DNA of 64,000 nt from Tipula vernalis. Taxonomy: Eukaryota > Arthropoda > Insecta > Diptera > Tipulidae. The notes beneath the pieces were generated by a model. The model saw only the letters and a program-made list of their open reading frames with translations, did not search any database and was not told where the DNA came from. Location: NCBI GenBank assembly GCA_958295665.1, contig OY282558.1, positions 36,663,045 through 36,727,044 of the forward strand, written 5' to 3'. The position numbers and the translations under genes were made by a program. Below are positions 1-15,630 of the stretch, piece after piece (within the stretch, counting starts at the first letter, position 1; each line of letters opens with the position of its first letter).

Positions 1-3000
1 TTGAACTTTCTACGAAATGTGTAGAAATATTCGATCGATCTACTGATAGAGTCATCAATCAACAAAATCGGAACACAATTGCAGATTTTCGTTTTTTATT
101 ATGGATTCATGGTCTATAGTTCAGGTGATTTTCCATAAAATTGAATTTTCTACGAAATGTGTAGAAATATTCGAGCGATCTAAATGCCCGTTGGCATGAT
201 AATTACAGGTCTCAGCACCTATTGATAGAGGCATCAATCATCGAAATCGGAGCACAATTGCAGATTTTCGTTTTTTTATTATGGATTTATGGTCTTCAGG
301 TGATTTTCCATAATATTGAATTTTCTACGAAATGTGTAGAAACATTCGAGCGATCTAAATGCCCGTTGGCATGACAATTACAGGTCTCAGCACCTATTGA
401 TAGAGGCATCAATCATCGAAATCGGAGCACAATTGCAGATTTTGGTTTTTTTATTATGAATTTATGGGCTATAGTTCAGGTGATTTTCCATACAATTGAA
501 CTTTCTACGAAATGTGTAGAAATATTCGATCGATCTACTGATAGAGTCATCAATCAACAAAATCGGAACACAATTGCAGATTTTCGTTTTTTATTATGGA
601 TTAATGGTCTATAGTTCAGGTGATTTTCCATAAAATTGAATTTTCTACGAAATGTGTAGAAATATTCGAGCGATCTAAATGCCCGTTGGCATGATAATTA
701 CAGGTCTCAGCACCTATTGATAGAGGCATCAATCATCGAAATCGGAGCACAATTGCAGATTTTCGTTTTTTTATTATGAATTTATGGGCTATAGTTCAGG
801 TGATTTTCCATACAATTGAACTTTCTACGAAATGTGTAGAAATATTCGATCGATCTACTGATAGAGTCATCAATCAACCAAATCGGAACACAATTGCAGA
901 TTTTCGTTTTTTATTATGGATTCATGGTCTATAGTTCAGGTGACTTTCCATAAAATTGAATTTTCTACGAAATGTGTAGAAATATTCGAGCGATCTAAAT
1001 GCCCGTTGGCATGACAATTACAGGTCTCAGCACCTATTGATAGAGGCATCAATCATCGAAATCGGAGCACAATTGCAGATTTTCGTTTTTTTATTATGAA
1101 TTTATGGGCTATAGTTCAGGTGATTTTCCATACAATTGAACTTTCTACGAAATGTGTAGAAATATTCGATCGATCTACTGATAGAGTCATCAATCAACAA
1201 AATCGGAACACAATTGCAGATTTTCGTTTTTTATTATGGATTCATGGTCTATAGTTCAGGTGATTTTCCATAAAATTGAATTTTCTACGAAATGTGTAGA
1301 AATATTCGAGCGATCTAAATGCCCGTTGGCATGATAATTACAGGTCTCAGCACCTATTGATAGAGGCATCAATCATCGAAATCGGAGCACAATTGCAGAT
1401 TTTCGTTTTTTTATTATGGATTTATGGTCTTCAGGTGATTTTCCATAATATTGAATTTTCTACGAAATGTGTAGAAACATTCGAGCGATCTAAATGCCCG
1501 TTGGCATGACAATTACAGGTCTCAGCACCTATTGATAGAGGCATCAATCATCGAAATCGGAGCACAATTGCAGATTTTGGTTTTTTTATTATGAATTTAT
1601 GGGCTATAGTTCAGGTGATTTTCCATACAATTGAACTTTCTACGAAATGTGTAGAAATATTCGATCGATAAACTGATAGAGTCATCAATCAACCAAATCG
1701 GAACACAATTGCAGATTTTCGATTTTTATTATGGATTCATGGTCTATAGTTCAGGTGATTTTCCATAAAAGTGAATTTATTACGAAATGTGTAGAAATAT
1801 TCGAGCGATCTAAATGCCCGTTGGCATGATAATTACAGGTCTCAGCACCTATTGATAGAGGCATCAATCATCGAAATCGGAACACAATTGCAGATTTTCG
1901 TTTTTTTATTATGAATTTATGGTCTATAGTTCAGGTGATTTTCCATACAATTGAACTTTCTACGAAATGTGTAGAAATATTCGATCGATCTACTGATAGA
2001 GTCATCAATCAACCAAATCGGAACACAATTGCAGATTTTCGTTTTTTATTATGGATTCATGGTCTATATGTAATTCAGGTGATTTTTCATAAAATTGAAT
2101 TTTCTACGAAATGTGTAGAAATATTCGAGCGATCTAAATGCCCGTTGGCATGATAATTACAGGTCTCAGCACCTATTGATAGAGGCATCAATCATCGAAA
2201 TCGGAGCACAATTGCAGATTTTCGTTTTTTTATTATGAATTTATGGGCTATAGTTCAGGTGATTTTCCATACAATTGAACTTTCTACGAAATGTGTAGAA
2301 ATATTCGATCGATCTACTGATAGAGTCATCAATCAACCAAATCGGAACACAATTGCAGATTTTCGTTTTTTATTATGGATTCATGGTCTATAGTTCAGGT
2401 GATTTTCCATAAAATTGAATTTTCTACGAAATGTGTAGAAATATTCGAGCGATCTAAATGCCCGTTGGCATGACAATTACAGGTCTCAGCACCTATTGAT
2501 AGAGGCATCAATCATCGAAATCGGAGCACAATTGCAGATTTTCGTTTTTTTATTATGAATTTATGGGCTATAGTTCAGGTGATTTTCCATACAATTGAAC
2601 TTTCTACGAAATGTGTAGAAATATTCGATCGATCTACTGATAGAGTCATCAATCAACCAAATCGGAACACAATTGCAGATTTTCGTTTTTTTATTATGAA
2701 TTTATGGTCTATAGTTCAGGTGATTTTCCATACAATTGAACTTTCTACGAAATGTGTAGAAATATTCGAGCGATCTACTGATAGAGTCATCAATCAACCA
2801 AATCGGAACACAATTGCAGATTTGCGTTTTTTTATTATGAATTTATGGTCTATAGTTCAGGTGATTTTCCATAATATTGAATTTTCTACGAAATGTGTAG
2901 AAATATTCGAGCGATTTACTGATAGAGTCATCAATCAACCAAATCGGAACACAATTGCAGATTTTCGTTTTTTATTATGGATTTATGGTCTATAGTTCAG

Positions 3001-6000
3001 GTGATTTTCCATAAAATTGAATTTTCTACGAAATGTGTAGAAATATTCGAGCGATCTAAATGCCCGTTGGCATGACAATTACAGGTCTCAGCACCTATTG
3101 ATAGAGGCATCAATCATCGAAATCGGAGCACAATTGCAGATTTTCGTTTTTTTATTATGAATTTATGGGCTATAGTTCAGGTGATTTTCCATACAATTGA
3201 ACTTTCTACGAAATGTGTAGAAATATTCGATCGATCTACTGATAGAGTCATCAATCAACCAAATCGGAACACAATTGCAGATTTTCGTTTTTTTATTATG
3301 AATTTATGGTCTATAGTTCAGGTGATTTTCCATACAATTGAACTTTCTACGAAATGTGTAGAAATATTCGAGCGATCTACTGATAGAGTCATCAATCAAC
3401 CAAATCGGAACACAATTGCAGATTTTCGATTTTTATTATGGATTCATGGTCTATAGTTCAGGTGATTTTCCATAAAATTGAATTTTCTACGAAATGTGTA
3501 GAAATATTCGAGCGATCTAAATGCCCGTTGGCATGATAATTACAGGTCTCAGCACCTATTGATAGAGGCATCAATCATCGAAATCGGAGCACAATTGCAG
3601 ATTTTCGTTTTTTTATTATGAATTTATGGGCTATAGTTCAGGTGATTTTCCATACAATTGAACTTTCTACGAAATGTGTAGAAATATTCGATCGATCTAC
3701 TGATAGAGTCATCAATCAACCAAATCGGAACACAATTGCAGATTTTCGTTTTTTATTATGGATTCATGGTCTATAGTTCAGGTGATTTTCCATAAAATTG
3801 AATTTTCTACGAAATGTGTAGAAATATTCGAGCGATCTAAATGCCCGTTGGCATGATAATTACAGGTCTCAGCACCTATTGATAGAGGCATCAATCATCG
3901 AAATCGGAGCACAATTGCAGATTTTCGTTTTTTTATTATGAATTTATGGGCTATAGTTCAGGTGATTTTCCATACAATTGAACTTTCTACGAAATGTGTA
4001 GAAATATTCGATCGATCTACTGATAGAGTCATCAATCAACCAAATCGGAACACAATTGCAGATTTTCGTTTTTTATTATGGATTCATGGTCTATAGTTCA
4101 GGTGATTTTCCATAAAATTGAATTTTCTACGAAATGTGTAGAAATATTCGAGCGATCTAAATGCCCGTTGGCATGACAATTACAGGTCTCAGCACCTATT
4201 GATAGAGGCATCAATCATCGAAATCGGAGCACAATTGCAGATTTTCGTTTTTTTATTATGAATTTATGGGCTATAGTTCAAGTGATTTTCCATACAATTG
4301 AACTTTCTACGAAATGTGTTGAAATATTCGAGCGATCTACTGATAGAGTCATCAATCAACCAAATCGGAACACAATTGCAGATTTTCGTTTTTATTATGG
4401 ATTTATGGCCTATAGTTCAGGTGATTTTCCATAAAATTGAATTTTCTACGAAATGTGTAGAAATATTCGAGCGATCTAAATGCCCGTTGGCATGATAATT
4501 ACAGGTCTCAGCACCTATTGATAGAGGCATCAATCATCGAAATCGGAGCACAATTGCAGATTTTCGTTTTTTTATTATGGATTTATGGTCTATAGTTCAG
4601 GTGATTTTCCATAATATTGAATTTTCTACGAAATGTGTAGAAATATTCGAGCGATCTAAATGCCCGTTGGCATGAAAATTACAGGTCTCAGCACCTATTG
4701 ATAGAGGCATCAATCATCCAAATCGGAGCACAATTGCAGATTTTCGTTTTTTTATTATGAATTTATGGGCTATAGTTCAGGAGATTTTCCATACAATTGA
4801 ACTTTCTACGAAATGTGTAGAAATATTCAAACGATCTACTGATAGAGTCATCAATCAACCAAATCGGAACACAATTGCAGATTTTCGTTTTTTATTATGG
4901 ATTCATGGTCTATAGTTCAGGTGATTTTCCATAAAATTGAATTTTCTACGAAATGTGTAGAAATATTCGAGCGATCTAAATGCCCGTTGGCATGACAATT
5001 ACAGGTCTCAGCACCTATTGATAGAGGCATCAATCATCGAAATCGGAGCACAATTGCAGATTTTCGTTTTTTTATTATGAATTTATGGGCTATAGTTCAG
5101 GTGATTTTCCATACAATTGAACTTTCTACGAAATGTGTAGAAATATTCGATCGATCTACTGATAGAGTCATCAATCAACCAAATCGGAACACAATTGCAG
5201 ATTTTCGTTTTTTATTATGGATTTATGGTCTATAGTTCAGGTGATTTTCCATAATATTGAATTTTCTACGAAATGTGTATAAATATTCGAGCGATCTAAA
5301 TGCCCGTTGGCATGACAATTACAGGTCTCAGCACCTATTGATAGAGGCATCAATCATCGAAATCGGAGCACAATTGCAGATTTTCGTTTTTTTATTATGA
5401 ATTTATGGTCTATAGTTCAGGTGATTTTCCATACAATTGAACTTTCTACGAAATGTGTAGAAATATTCGATCGATCTACTGATAGAGTCATCAATCAACC
5501 AAATCGGAACACAATTGCAGATTTTCGTTTTTTATTATGGATTCATGGTCTATATGTAATTCAGGTGATTTTTCATAAAATTGAATTTTCTACGAAATGT
5601 GTAGAAATATTCGAGCGATCTAAATGCCCGTTGGCATGATAATTACAGGTCTCAGCACCTATTGATAGAGGCATCAATCATCGAAATCGGAGCACAATTG
5701 CAGATTTTCGTTTTTTTATTATGAATTTATGGGCTATAGTTCAGGTGATTTTCCATACAATTGAACTTTCTACGAAATGTGTAGAAATATTCGATCGATC
5801 TACTGATAGAGTCATCAATCAACCAAATCGGAACACAATTGCAGATTTTCGTTTTTTATTATGGATTCATGGTCTATAGTTCAGGTGATTTTCCATAAAA
5901 TTGAATTTTCTACGAAATGTGTAGAAATATTCGAGCGATCTAAATGCCCGTTGGCATGACAATTACAGGTCTCAGCACCTATTGATAGAGGCATCAATCA

Positions 6001-6278
6001 TCGAAATCGGAGCACAATTGCAGATTTTCGTTTTTTTATTATGAATTTATGGGCTATAGTTCAGGTGATTTTCCATACAATTGAACTTTCTACGAAATGT
6101 GTAGAAATATTCGATCGATCTACTGATAGAGTCATCAATCAACCAAATCGGAACACAATTGCAGATTTTCGTTTTTTATTATGGATTCATGGTCTATAGT
6201 TCAGGTGATTTTCCATAAAATTGAATTTTCTACGAAATGTGTAGAAATATTCGAGCGATCTAAATGCCCGTTGGCATG
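1..6278. repeat. Copy 1 of a near-identical superrepeat with an 8632-bp period
   Basis: This stretch of satellite recurs 8632 bp downstream with the same order of monomer variants. Matching landmarks include the short monomer with GATAAACTGATAG (about 1664 and 10296), the TATATGTAATTCAGG variant (about 2066 and 10698), and the GTGTTGAAATATTC variant (about 4316 and 12948). Homology starts at base 1, so the true left edge lies outside the window. It breaks at about 6279, where GGCATGAC...CAGATCTC faces GGCATGAT...CAGGTCTC. I compared landmarks and several full lines and found no difference before that point. Confidence 0.85.
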
Positions 6279-8632
6279 ACAATTACAGATCTCAGCACCT
6301 ATTGATAGAGGCATCAATCATCGAAATCGGAGCACAATTGCAGATTTTCGTTTTTTTATTATGAATTTATGGGCTATAGTTCAGGTGATTTTCCATACAA
6401 TTGAACTTTCTACGAAATGTGTAGAAATATTCGATCGATCTACTGATAGAGTCATCAATCAACCAAATCGGAACACAATTGCAGATTTTCGTTTTTTATT
6501 ATGGATTCATGGTCTATAGTTCAGGTGATTTTCCATAAAATTGAATTTATTACGAAATGTGTAGAAATATTCGAGCGATCTAAATGCCCGTTGGCATGAT
6601 AATTACAGGTCTCAGCACCTATTGATAGAGGTATCAATCATTGAAATCGGAGCACAATTGCAGATTTTCGTTTTTTTATTATGAATTTATGGGCTAAGTT
6701 CAGGTGATTTTCCATACAATTGAACTTTCTACGAAATGTGTAGAAATATTCGGTCGATCTACTGATAGAGTCATCAATCAAACAAATCGGAACACAATTG
6801 CAGATTTTCGTTTTTTATTATGGATTCATGGTCTACAGTTCAGGTGATTTTCCATAATATTGAATTTTCTACGAAATGTGTAGAAATATTCGAGAGATCT
6901 AAATGCCCGTTGGCATGACAATTACAGATCTCAGCACCTATTGATAGAGGCATCAATCATCGAAATCGGAGCACAATTGCAGATTTTCGTTTTTTTATTA
7001 TGAATTTATGGGCAGTTCAGGTGATTTTCCATAAAATTGAATTTTCTACGAAATGTGTAGAAATATTCGAGCGATCTACTGATAGAGTCATCAATCAACC
7101 AAATCGGAGCACAATTGCAGATTTTCGTTTTTTTATTATGAATTTATGGTCAGTTCAGGTGATTTTCCATAAAATTGAATTTTCTACGAAATGTGTAGAA
7201 ATATTCGAGCGATCTAAATGCCCGTTGGCATGACAATTACAGGTCTCAGCACCTATTGATAGAGGCATCAATCATCGAAATCGGAGCACAATTGCAGATT
7301 TTCGTTTTTTTATTATGAATTTATGGGCTATAGTTCAGGTGATTTTCCATACAATTGAACTTTCTACGAAATGTGTAGAAATATTCGATCGATCTACTGA
7401 TAGAGTCATCAATCAACCAAATCGGAACACAATTGCAGATTTTCGTTTTTTATTATGGATTCATGGTCTATAGTTCAGGTGATTTTCCATACAATTGAAC
7501 TTTCTACGAAATGTGTAGAAATATTCGATCGATAAACTGATAGAGTCATCAATCAACCAAATCGGAACACAATTGCAGATTTTCGATTTTTATTATGGAT
7601 TCATGGTCTATAGTTCAGGTGATTTTCCATAAAATTGAATTTATTACGAAATGTGTAGAAATATTCGAGCGATCTAAATGCCCGTTGGCATGATAATTAC
7701 AGGTCTCAGCACCTATTGATAGAGGCATCAATCATCGAAATCGGAGCACAATTGCAGATTTTCGTTTTTTTATTATGGATTCATGGTCTATAGTTCAGGT
7801 GATTTTCCATAATATTGAATTTTCTACGAAATGTGTAGAAATATTCGAGCGATCTAAATGCCCGTTGGCATGACAATTACAGGTCTCAGCACCTATTGAT
7901 AGAGGCATCAATCATCGAAATCGGAGCACAATTGCAGATTTTCGTTTTTTTATTATGAATTTATGGGCTAGTTCAGGTGATTTTCCATACAATTGAACTT
8001 TCCACGAAATGTGTAGAAATATTTGATCGATCTACTGATAGAGTCATCAATCAACCAAATCGGAACACAATTGCAGATTTTCGTTTTTTATTATGGATTC
8101 ATGGTCTATAGTTCAGGTGATTTTCCATAAAATTGAATTTTCTACGAAATGTGTAGAAATATTCGAGCGATCTAAATGCCCGTTGGCATGATAATTACAG
8201 GTCTCAGCACCTATTGATAGAGGCATCAATCATCGAAATCGGAGCACAATTGCAGATTTTCGTTTTTTTATTATGAATTTATGGGCTATAGTTCAGGTGA
8301 TTTTCCATACAATTGAACTTTCTACGAAATGTGTAGAAATATTCGATCGATCTACTGATAGAGTCATCAATCAACCAAATCGGAACACAATTGCAGATTT
8401 TCGTTTTTTATTATGGATTCATGGTCTATAGTTCAGGTGACTTTCCATAAAATTGAATTTTCTACGAAATGTGTAGAAATATTCGAGCGATCTAAATGCC
8501 CGTTGGCATGACAATTACAGGTCTCAGCACCTATTGATAGAGGCATCAATCATCGAAATCGGAGCACAATTGCAGATTTTCGTTTTTTTATTATGAATTT
8601 ATGGGCTATAGTTCAGGTGATTTTCCATACAA

Positions 8633-11600
8633 TTGAACTTTCTACGAAATGTGTAGAAATATTCGATCGATCTACTGATAGAGTCATCAATCAACAAAAT
8701 CGGAACACAATTGCAGATTTTCGTTTTTTATTATGGATTCATGGTCTATAGTTCAGGTGATTTTCCATAAAATTGAATTTTCTACGAAATGTGTAGAAAT
8801 ATTCGAGCGATCTAAATGCCCGTTGGCATGATAATTACAGGTCTCAGCACCTATTGATAGAGGCATCAATCATCGAAATCGGAGCACAATTGCAGATTTT
8901 CGTTTTTTTATTATGGATTTATGGTCTTCAGGTGATTTTCCATAATATTGAATTTTCTACGAAATGTGTAGAAACATTCGAGCGATCTAAATGCCCGTTG
9001 GCATGACAATTACAGGTCTCAGCACCTATTGATAGAGGCATCAATCATCGAAATCGGAGCACAATTGCAGATTTTGGTTTTTTTATTATGAATTTATGGG
9101 CTATAGTTCAGGTGATTTTCCATACAATTGAACTTTCTACGAAATGTGTAGAAATATTCGATCGATCTACTGATAGAGTCATCAATCAACAAAATCGGAA
9201 CACAATTGCAGATTTTCGTTTTTTATTATGGATTAATGGTCTATAGTTCAGGTGATTTTCCATAAAATTGAATTTTCTACGAAATGTGTAGAAATATTCG
9301 AGCGATCTAAATGCCCGTTGGCATGATAATTACAGGTCTCAGCACCTATTGATAGAGGCATCAATCATCGAAATCGGAGCACAATTGCAGATTTTCGTTT
9401 TTTTATTATGAATTTATGGGCTATAGTTCAGGTGATTTTCCATACAATTGAACTTTCTACGAAATGTGTAGAAATATTCGATCGATCTACTGATAGAGTC
9501 ATCAATCAACCAAATCGGAACACAATTGCAGATTTTCGTTTTTTATTATGGATTCATGGTCTATAGTTCAGGTGACTTTCCATAAAATTGAATTTTCTAC
9601 GAAATGTGTAGAAATATTCGAGCGATCTAAATGCCCGTTGGCATGACAATTACAGGTCTCAGCACCTATTGATAGAGGCATCAATCATCGAAATCGGAGC
9701 ACAATTGCAGATTTTCGTTTTTTTATTATGAATTTATGGGCTATAGTTCAGGTGATTTTCCATACAATTGAACTTTCTACGAAATGTGTAGAAATATTCG
9801 ATCGATCTACTGATAGAGTCATCAATCAACAAAATCGGAACACAATTGCAGATTTTCGTTTTTTATTATGGATTCATGGTCTATAGTTCAGGTGATTTTC
9901 CATAAAATTGAATTTTCTACGAAATGTGTAGAAATATTCGAGCGATCTAAATGCCCGTTGGCATGATAATTACAGGTCTCAGCACCTATTGATAGAGGCA
10001 TCAATCATCGAAATCGGAGCACAATTGCAGATTTTCGTTTTTTTATTATGGATTTATGGTCTTCAGGTGATTTTCCATAATATTGAATTTTCTACGAAAT
10101 GTGTAGAAACATTCGAGCGATCTAAATGCCCGTTGGCATGACAATTACAGGTCTCAGCACCTATTGATAGAGGCATCAATCATCGAAATCGGAGCACAAT
10201 TGCAGATTTTGGTTTTTTTATTATGAATTTATGGGCTATAGTTCAGGTGATTTTCCATACAATTGAACTTTCTACGAAATGTGTAGAAATATTCGATCGA
10301 TAAACTGATAGAGTCATCAATCAACCAAATCGGAACACAATTGCAGATTTTCGATTTTTATTATGGATTCATGGTCTATAGTTCAGGTGATTTTCCATAA
10401 AAGTGAATTTATTACGAAATGTGTAGAAATATTCGAGCGATCTAAATGCCCGTTGGCATGATAATTACAGGTCTCAGCACCTATTGATAGAGGCATCAAT
10501 CATCGAAATCGGAACACAATTGCAGATTTTCGTTTTTTTATTATGAATTTATGGTCTATAGTTCAGGTGATTTTCCATACAATTGAACTTTCTACGAAAT
10601 GTGTAGAAATATTCGATCGATCTACTGATAGAGTCATCAATCAACCAAATCGGAACACAATTGCAGATTTTCGTTTTTTATTATGGATTCATGGTCTATA
10701 TGTAATTCAGGTGATTTTTCATAAAATTGAATTTTCTACGAAATGTGTAGAAATATTCGAGCGATCTAAATGCCCGTTGGCATGATAATTACAGGTCTCA
10801 GCACCTATTGATAGAGGCATCAATCATCGAAATCGGAGCACAATTGCAGATTTTCGTTTTTTTATTATGAATTTATGGGCTATAGTTCAGGTGATTTTCC
10901 ATACAATTGAACTTTCTACGAAATGTGTAGAAATATTCGATCGATCTACTGATAGAGTCATCAATCAACCAAATCGGAACACAATTGCAGATTTTCGTTT
11001 TTTATTATGGATTCATGGTCTATAGTTCAGGTGATTTTCCATAAAATTGAATTTTCTACGAAATGTGTAGAAATATTCGAGCGATCTAAATGCCCGTTGG
11101 CATGACAATTACAGGTCTCAGCACCTATTGATAGAGGCATCAATCATCGAAATCGGAGCACAATTGCAGATTTTCGTTTTTTTATTATGAATTTATGGGC
11201 TATAGTTCAGGTGATTTTCCATACAATTGAACTTTCTACGAAATGTGTAGAAATATTCGATCGATCTACTGATAGAGTCATCAATCAACCAAATCGGAAC
11301 ACAATTGCAGATTTTCGTTTTTTTATTATGAATTTATGGTCTATAGTTCAGGTGATTTTCCATACAATTGAACTTTCTACGAAATGTGTAGAAATATTCG
11401 AGCGATCTACTGATAGAGTCATCAATCAACCAAATCGGAACACAATTGCAGATTTGCGTTTTTTTATTATGAATTTATGGTCTATAGTTCAGGTGATTTT
11501 CCATAATATTGAATTTTCTACGAAATGTGTAGAAATATTCGAGCGATTTACTGATAGAGTCATCAATCAACCAAATCGGAACACAATTGCAGATTTTCGT

Positions 11601-14600
11601 TTTTTATTATGGATTTATGGTCTATAGTTCAGGTGATTTTCCATAAAATTGAATTTTCTACGAAATGTGTAGAAATATTCGAGCGATCTAAATGCCCGTT
11701 GGCATGACAATTACAGGTCTCAGCACCTATTGATAGAGGCATCAATCATCGAAATCGGAGCACAATTGCAGATTTTCGTTTTTTTATTATGAATTTATGG
11801 GCTATAGTTCAGGTGATTTTCCATACAATTGAACTTTCTACGAAATGTGTAGAAATATTCGATCGATCTACTGATAGAGTCATCAATCAACCAAATCGGA
11901 ACACAATTGCAGATTTTCGTTTTTTTATTATGAATTTATGGTCTATAGTTCAGGTGATTTTCCATACAATTGAACTTTCTACGAAATGTGTAGAAATATT
12001 CGAGCGATCTACTGATAGAGTCATCAATCAACCAAATCGGAACACAATTGCAGATTTTCGATTTTTATTATGGATTCATGGTCTATAGTTCAGGTGATTT
12101 TCCATAAAATTGAATTTTCTACGAAATGTGTAGAAATATTCGAGCGATCTAAATGCCCGTTGGCATGATAATTACAGGTCTCAGCACCTATTGATAGAGG
12201 CATCAATCATCGAAATCGGAGCACAATTGCAGATTTTCGTTTTTTTATTATGAATTTATGGGCTATAGTTCAGGTGATTTTCCATACAATTGAACTTTCT
12301 ACGAAATGTGTAGAAATATTCGATCGATCTACTGATAGAGTCATCAATCAACCAAATCGGAACACAATTGCAGATTTTCGTTTTTTATTATGGATTCATG
12401 GTCTATAGTTCAGGTGATTTTCCATAAAATTGAATTTTCTACGAAATGTGTAGAAATATTCGAGCGATCTAAATGCCCGTTGGCATGATAATTACAGGTC
12501 TCAGCACCTATTGATAGAGGCATCAATCATCGAAATCGGAGCACAATTGCAGATTTTCGTTTTTTTATTATGAATTTATGGGCTATAGTTCAGGTGATTT
12601 TCCATACAATTGAACTTTCTACGAAATGTGTAGAAATATTCGATCGATCTACTGATAGAGTCATCAATCAACCAAATCGGAACACAATTGCAGATTTTCG
12701 TTTTTTATTATGGATTCATGGTCTATAGTTCAGGTGATTTTCCATAAAATTGAATTTTCTACGAAATGTGTAGAAATATTCGAGCGATCTAAATGCCCGT
12801 TGGCATGACAATTACAGGTCTCAGCACCTATTGATAGAGGCATCAATCATCGAAATCGGAGCACAATTGCAGATTTTCGTTTTTTTATTATGAATTTATG
12901 GGCTATAGTTCAAGTGATTTTCCATACAATTGAACTTTCTACGAAATGTGTTGAAATATTCGAGCGATCTACTGATAGAGTCATCAATCAACCAAATCGG
13001 AACACAATTGCAGATTTTCGTTTTTATTATGGATTTATGGCCTATAGTTCAGGTGATTTTCCATAAAATTGAATTTTCTACGAAATGTGTAGAAATATTC
13101 GAGCGATCTAAATGCCCGTTGGCATGATAATTACAGGTCTCAGCACCTATTGATAGAGGCATCAATCATCGAAATCGGAGCACAATTGCAGATTTTCGTT
13201 TTTTTATTATGGATTTATGGTCTATAGTTCAGGTGATTTTCCATAATATTGAATTTTCTACGAAATGTGTAGAAATATTCGAGCGATCTAAATGCCCGTT
13301 GGCATGAAAATTACAGGTCTCAGCACCTATTGATAGAGGCATCAATCATCCAAATCGGAGCACAATTGCAGATTTTCGTTTTTTTATTATGAATTTATGG
13401 GCTATAGTTCAGGAGATTTTCCATACAATTGAACTTTCTACGAAATGTGTAGAAATATTCAAACGATCTACTGATAGAGTCATCAATCAACCAAATCGGA
13501 ACACAATTGCAGATTTTCGTTTTTTATTATGGATTCATGGTCTATAGTTCAGGTGATTTTCCATAAAATTGAATTTTCTACGAAATGTGTAGAAATATTC
13601 GAGCGATCTAAATGCCCGTTGGCATGACAATTACAGGTCTCAGCACCTATTGATAGAGGCATCAATCATCGAAATCGGAGCACAATTGCAGATTTTCGTT
13701 TTTTTATTATGAATTTATGGGCTATAGTTCAGGTGATTTTCCATACAATTGAACTTTCTACGAAATGTGTAGAAATATTCGATCGATCTACTGATAGAGT
13801 CATCAATCAACCAAATCGGAACACAATTGCAGATTTTCGTTTTTTATTATGGATTTATGGTCTATAGTTCAGGTGATTTTCCATAATATTGAATTTTCTA
13901 CGAAATGTGTATAAATATTCGAGCGATCTAAATGCCCGTTGGCATGACAATTACAGGTCTCAGCACCTATTGATAGAGGCATCAATCATCGAAATCGGAG
14001 CACAATTGCAGATTTTCGTTTTTTTATTATGAATTTATGGTCTATAGTTCAGGTGATTTTCCATACAATTGAACTTTCTACGAAATGTGTAGAAATATTC
14101 GATCGATCTACTGATAGAGTCATCAATCAACCAAATCGGAACACAATTGCAGATTTTCGTTTTTTATTATGGATTCATGGTCTATATGTAATTCAGGTGA
14201 TTTTTCATAAAATTGAATTTTCTACGAAATGTGTAGAAATATTCGAGCGATCTAAATGCCCGTTGGCATGATAATTACAGGTCTCAGCACCTATTGATAG
14301 AGGCATCAATCATCGAAATCGGAGCACAATTGCAGATTTTCGTTTTTTTATTATGAATTTATGGGCTATAGTTCAGGTGATTTTCCATACAATTGAACTT
14401 TCTACGAAATGTGTAGAAATATTCGATCGATCTACTGATAGAGTCATCAATCAACCAAATCGGAACACAATTGCAGATTTTCGTTTTTTATTATGGATTC
14501 ATGGTCTATAGTTCAGGTGATTTTCCATAAAATTGAATTTTCTACGAAATGTGTAGAAATATTCGAGCGATCTAAATGCCCGTTGGCATGACAATTACAG

Positions 14601-14910
14601 GTCTCAGCACCTATTGATAGAGGCATCAATCATCGAAATCGGAGCACAATTGCAGATTTTCGTTTTTTTATTATGAATTTATGGGCTATAGTTCAGGTGA
14701 TTTTCCATACAATTGAACTTTCTACGAAATGTGTAGAAATATTCGATCGATCTACTGATAGAGTCATCAATCAACCAAATCGGAACACAATTGCAGATTT
14801 TCGTTTTTTATTATGGATTCATGGTCTATAGTTCAGGTGATTTTCCATAAAATTGAATTTTCTACGAAATGTGTAGAAATATTCGAGCGATCTAAATGCC
14901 CGTTGGCATG
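8633..14910. repeat. Copy 2 of the 8632-bp-period superrepeat
   Basis: This is the second copy of the block that begins at base 1 or further left. Order and variants of monomers match copy 1 through about 14910, after which the array continues with a different monomer order. The 6279-8632 stretch between the copies consists of the same monomers in an order not repeated later in the window. Such identity over more than 6 kb indicates a recent duplication by unequal exchange, or an assembly duplication. Confidence 0.85.
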
Positions 14911-15630
14911 ATAATTACAGGTCTCAGCACCTATTGATAGAGGCATCAATCATCGAAATCGGAGCACAATTGCAGATTTTCGTTTTTTTATTATGGATTT
15001 ATGGTCTATAGTTCAGGTGATTTTCCATAATATTGAATTTTCTACGAAATGTGTAGAAATATTCGAGCGATCTAAATGCCCGTTGGCATGAAAATTACAG
15101 GTCTCAGCACCTATTGATAGAGGCATCAATCATCGAAATCGGAGCACAATTGCAGATTTTCGTTTTTTTATTATGAATTTATGGGCTATAGTTCAGGAGA
15201 TTTTCCATACAATTGAACTTTCTACGAAATGTGTAGAAATATTCAAACGATCTACTGATAGAGTCATCAATCAACCAAATCGGAACACAATTGCAGATTT
15301 TCGTTTTTTATTATGGATTCATGGTCTATAGTTCAGGTGATTTTCCATAAAATTGAATTTTCTACGAAATGTGTAGAAATATTCGAGCGATCTAAATGCC
15401 CGTTGGCATGACAATTACAGGTCTCAGCACCTATTGATAGAGGCATCAATCATCGAAATCGGAGCACAATTGCAGATTTTCGTTTTTTTATTATGAATTT
15501 ATGGGCTATAGTTCAGGTGATTTTCCATACAATTGAACTTTCTACGAAATGTGTTGAAATATTCGAGCGATCTACTGATAGAATCATCAATCAACCAAAT
15601 CGGAACACAATTGCAGATTTGCGTTTTTTT

